DNA from: Microbacterium psychrotolerans
GTDB lineage: Bacteria; Actinomycetota; Actinomycetes; Actinomycetales; Microbacteriaceae
DNA length: 64,000 nucleotides
Direction of reading: 5' to 3'
Assembly (NCBI RefSeq): GCF_031085295.1
Contig: NZ_JAVFWO010000003.1
Span: 186,001 to 250,000, forward strand
Part shown: positions 63,217 through 64,000 of the stretch, piece after piece
Layout: each line of letters begins with the position of its first letter
Position numbering within the stretch: the first letter of the stretch is position 1
The notes under the pieces: model-generated
What the model was told of the DNA's origin: nothing
Databases searched by the model: none
Seen by the model: the letters and a program-made list of their open reading frames with translations, nothing else
Program-made: the position numbers and the translations under genes

Positions 63217-64000
63217 AGGGCAGTGCCTCCGGCGGAATCATGAACGACGGGCTGGCGTCCAGATCTCAGCCCCGCCTTGATGCGGTTTGCCGCAACGTCG
63301 GGGCGGGCACGGCGAAGTTCCCATGCGTCGCCATCCAAGCCAAGAGTGATCGCAAGCTGGTTGTAGCTCGCCCTGAGTACTTCATCCTTCTCGAACCTGA
63401 CTAGCCACTCAGCGCTTCGCGTGACCTGATTAGGGTGCATACGGTACGCGATTCCAGGGATCGCCGACGAAGACAATCGGTGCCCCGACGAGAGAAGGCG
63501 CAGCCAGAGATCGTAATCCTCCGCGACCGACTGCCGATACCCGCCTGCGCCCGTCAGGACGCGGGTTCTGCCGAGCATCGAACTGTGCGGGACGGGATTA
63601 GAACTCAGCATCAACCACGGCATTCGGTCGGGAGATATCCGTCGCTGAAGATACGGTCGGTAGTGTCTCAGGTTGCTTCCGAAGTTGATACGGGAGGTGA
63701 ACGTTACATCGACCCGGGAGGTGGTGAGTTCATGCACTTGTCGGCGGAAACGCCCCGGTAGTACCAGATCGTCGCCGTCCATTCGTGCGACCAGATCGGT
63801 CGTCGTCTCAGATAGGAGCGCGTTCAGCGCGACAGCTACACCCACTCGGGTTTGGCCGCGAATGAGGCGCACGCGGCGATCGCGCGACATGATGCGCTTG
63901 AGTTTGTCCACCGTGTCATCAGAACTGGCGTCGTCATAGACCAGCACGACACCCTCCCGGTCAAGCGAGAGCAGAGTCGTCCTGACTGCCGCCTCAATGG
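63213..64000 (-). CDS. Family 2 glycosyltransferase, 5' end beyond window
   Basis: At least 262 residues; the frame stays open to the last base and the N-terminus is missing. Present are VLVYDDASSDDTVDKL, the nucleotide/metal site RMDGDDLVLPGRF, and an acceptor-side SVAEDYDLWLRLL, all GT-A GT2 hallmarks. GTG 63947 is internal, since EAAVRTTLLSLDREG precedes it in frame. Confidence 0.88.
   Translation of the reverse strand, partial: IEAAVRTTLLSLDREGVVLVYDDASSDDTVDKLKRIMSRDRRVRLIRGQTRVGVAVALNALLSETTTDLVARMDGDDLVLPGRFRRQVHELTTSRVDVTFTSRINFGSNLRHYRPYLQRRISPDRMPWLMLSSNPVPHSSMLGRTRVLTGAGGYRQSVAEDYDLWLRLLSSGHRLSSSAIPGIAYRMHPNQVTRSAEWLVRFEKDEVLRASYNQLAITLGLDGDAWELRRARPDVAANRIKAGLRSGRQPVVHDSAGGTAL

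Noticed and set aside
1..64000. Mobile elements, prophage, CRISPR arrays, tRNA or rRNA genes
   Set aside because: No transposase, integrase, phage structural gene, direct-repeat/spacer array or tRNA-like fold was recognised by eye; a dedicated tRNA scan was not possible.

Overview
The window is high-GC DNA with GTG starts, ATGA/GTGA gene overlaps, TANNNT -10 boxes next to start codons, an infA-rpmJ-rpsM-rpsK-rpoA-rplQ block without rpsD, DUF222/HNH genes and LPXTG/LAXTG surface proteins. Together these point to a Gram-positive actinobacterium of the Microbacteriaceae (Microbacterium-like). No rRNA, tRNA, CRISPR array, insertion sequence or prophage was recognised.

1-7.2 kb is core genome: the 3' end of methionine aminopeptidase, a membrane-anchored DsbA-like protein, the translation/RNA polymerase operon closed by a strong hairpin, a convergent OafA-type acyltransferase, and truA.

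7.2-15 kb looks like a regulated glucan module. It holds a lipoprotein, a membrane protein with a decayed GGDEF domain coupled by a 4-nt overlap to a PAS histidine kinase, a processive BcsA/CslA-like family 2 glycosyltransferase, an OmpR-type response regulator and a membrane-anchored GH6 glucanase. Three CCTTGCG repeats spaced exactly 11 bp lie between the kinase and the synthase and look like an OmpR-family operator.

15-26 kb is accessory envelope material: an EEP-family phosphoesterase, two DUF4012 proteins flanking an LPSTG-anchored protein, a VanZ protein, a two-gene membrane module I do not recognise, and a DUF222/HNH nuclease gene broken by an apparent single-base deletion.

26.5-57.5 kb is a complete Wzx/Wzy-type exopolysaccharide locus. 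It has GDP-fucose genes (gmd, fcl), ugd, a polyprenyl-phosphate glycosylphosphotransferase, many glycosyltransferases, Wzz, Wzy, Wzx, hexapeptide and OafA acyltransferases, and secreted modifying enzymes. Embedded in it is an acyl-activation operon: fatty acyl-AMP ligase, two acyl-CoA-dehydrogenase-like proteins, an acyl carrier protein and a phosphopantetheinyl transferase. A WS/DGAT-like acyltransferase sits among glycosyltransferases 14 kb away. I infer a system that makes a carrier-bound, possibly unsaturated acyl group and attaches it to a sugar or glycolipid; this is the best candidate here for an undescribed system.

58-64 kb is a second surface-glycan segment with a GDP-mannose-hydrolase-like Nudix protein, a Dabb protein, a second gmd-fcl pair, a second Wzy-like protein and further glycosyltransferases running off the end. 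It looks less GC-rich, consistent with separate acquisition. The two gmd-fcl pairs are direct repeats about 32 kb apart.
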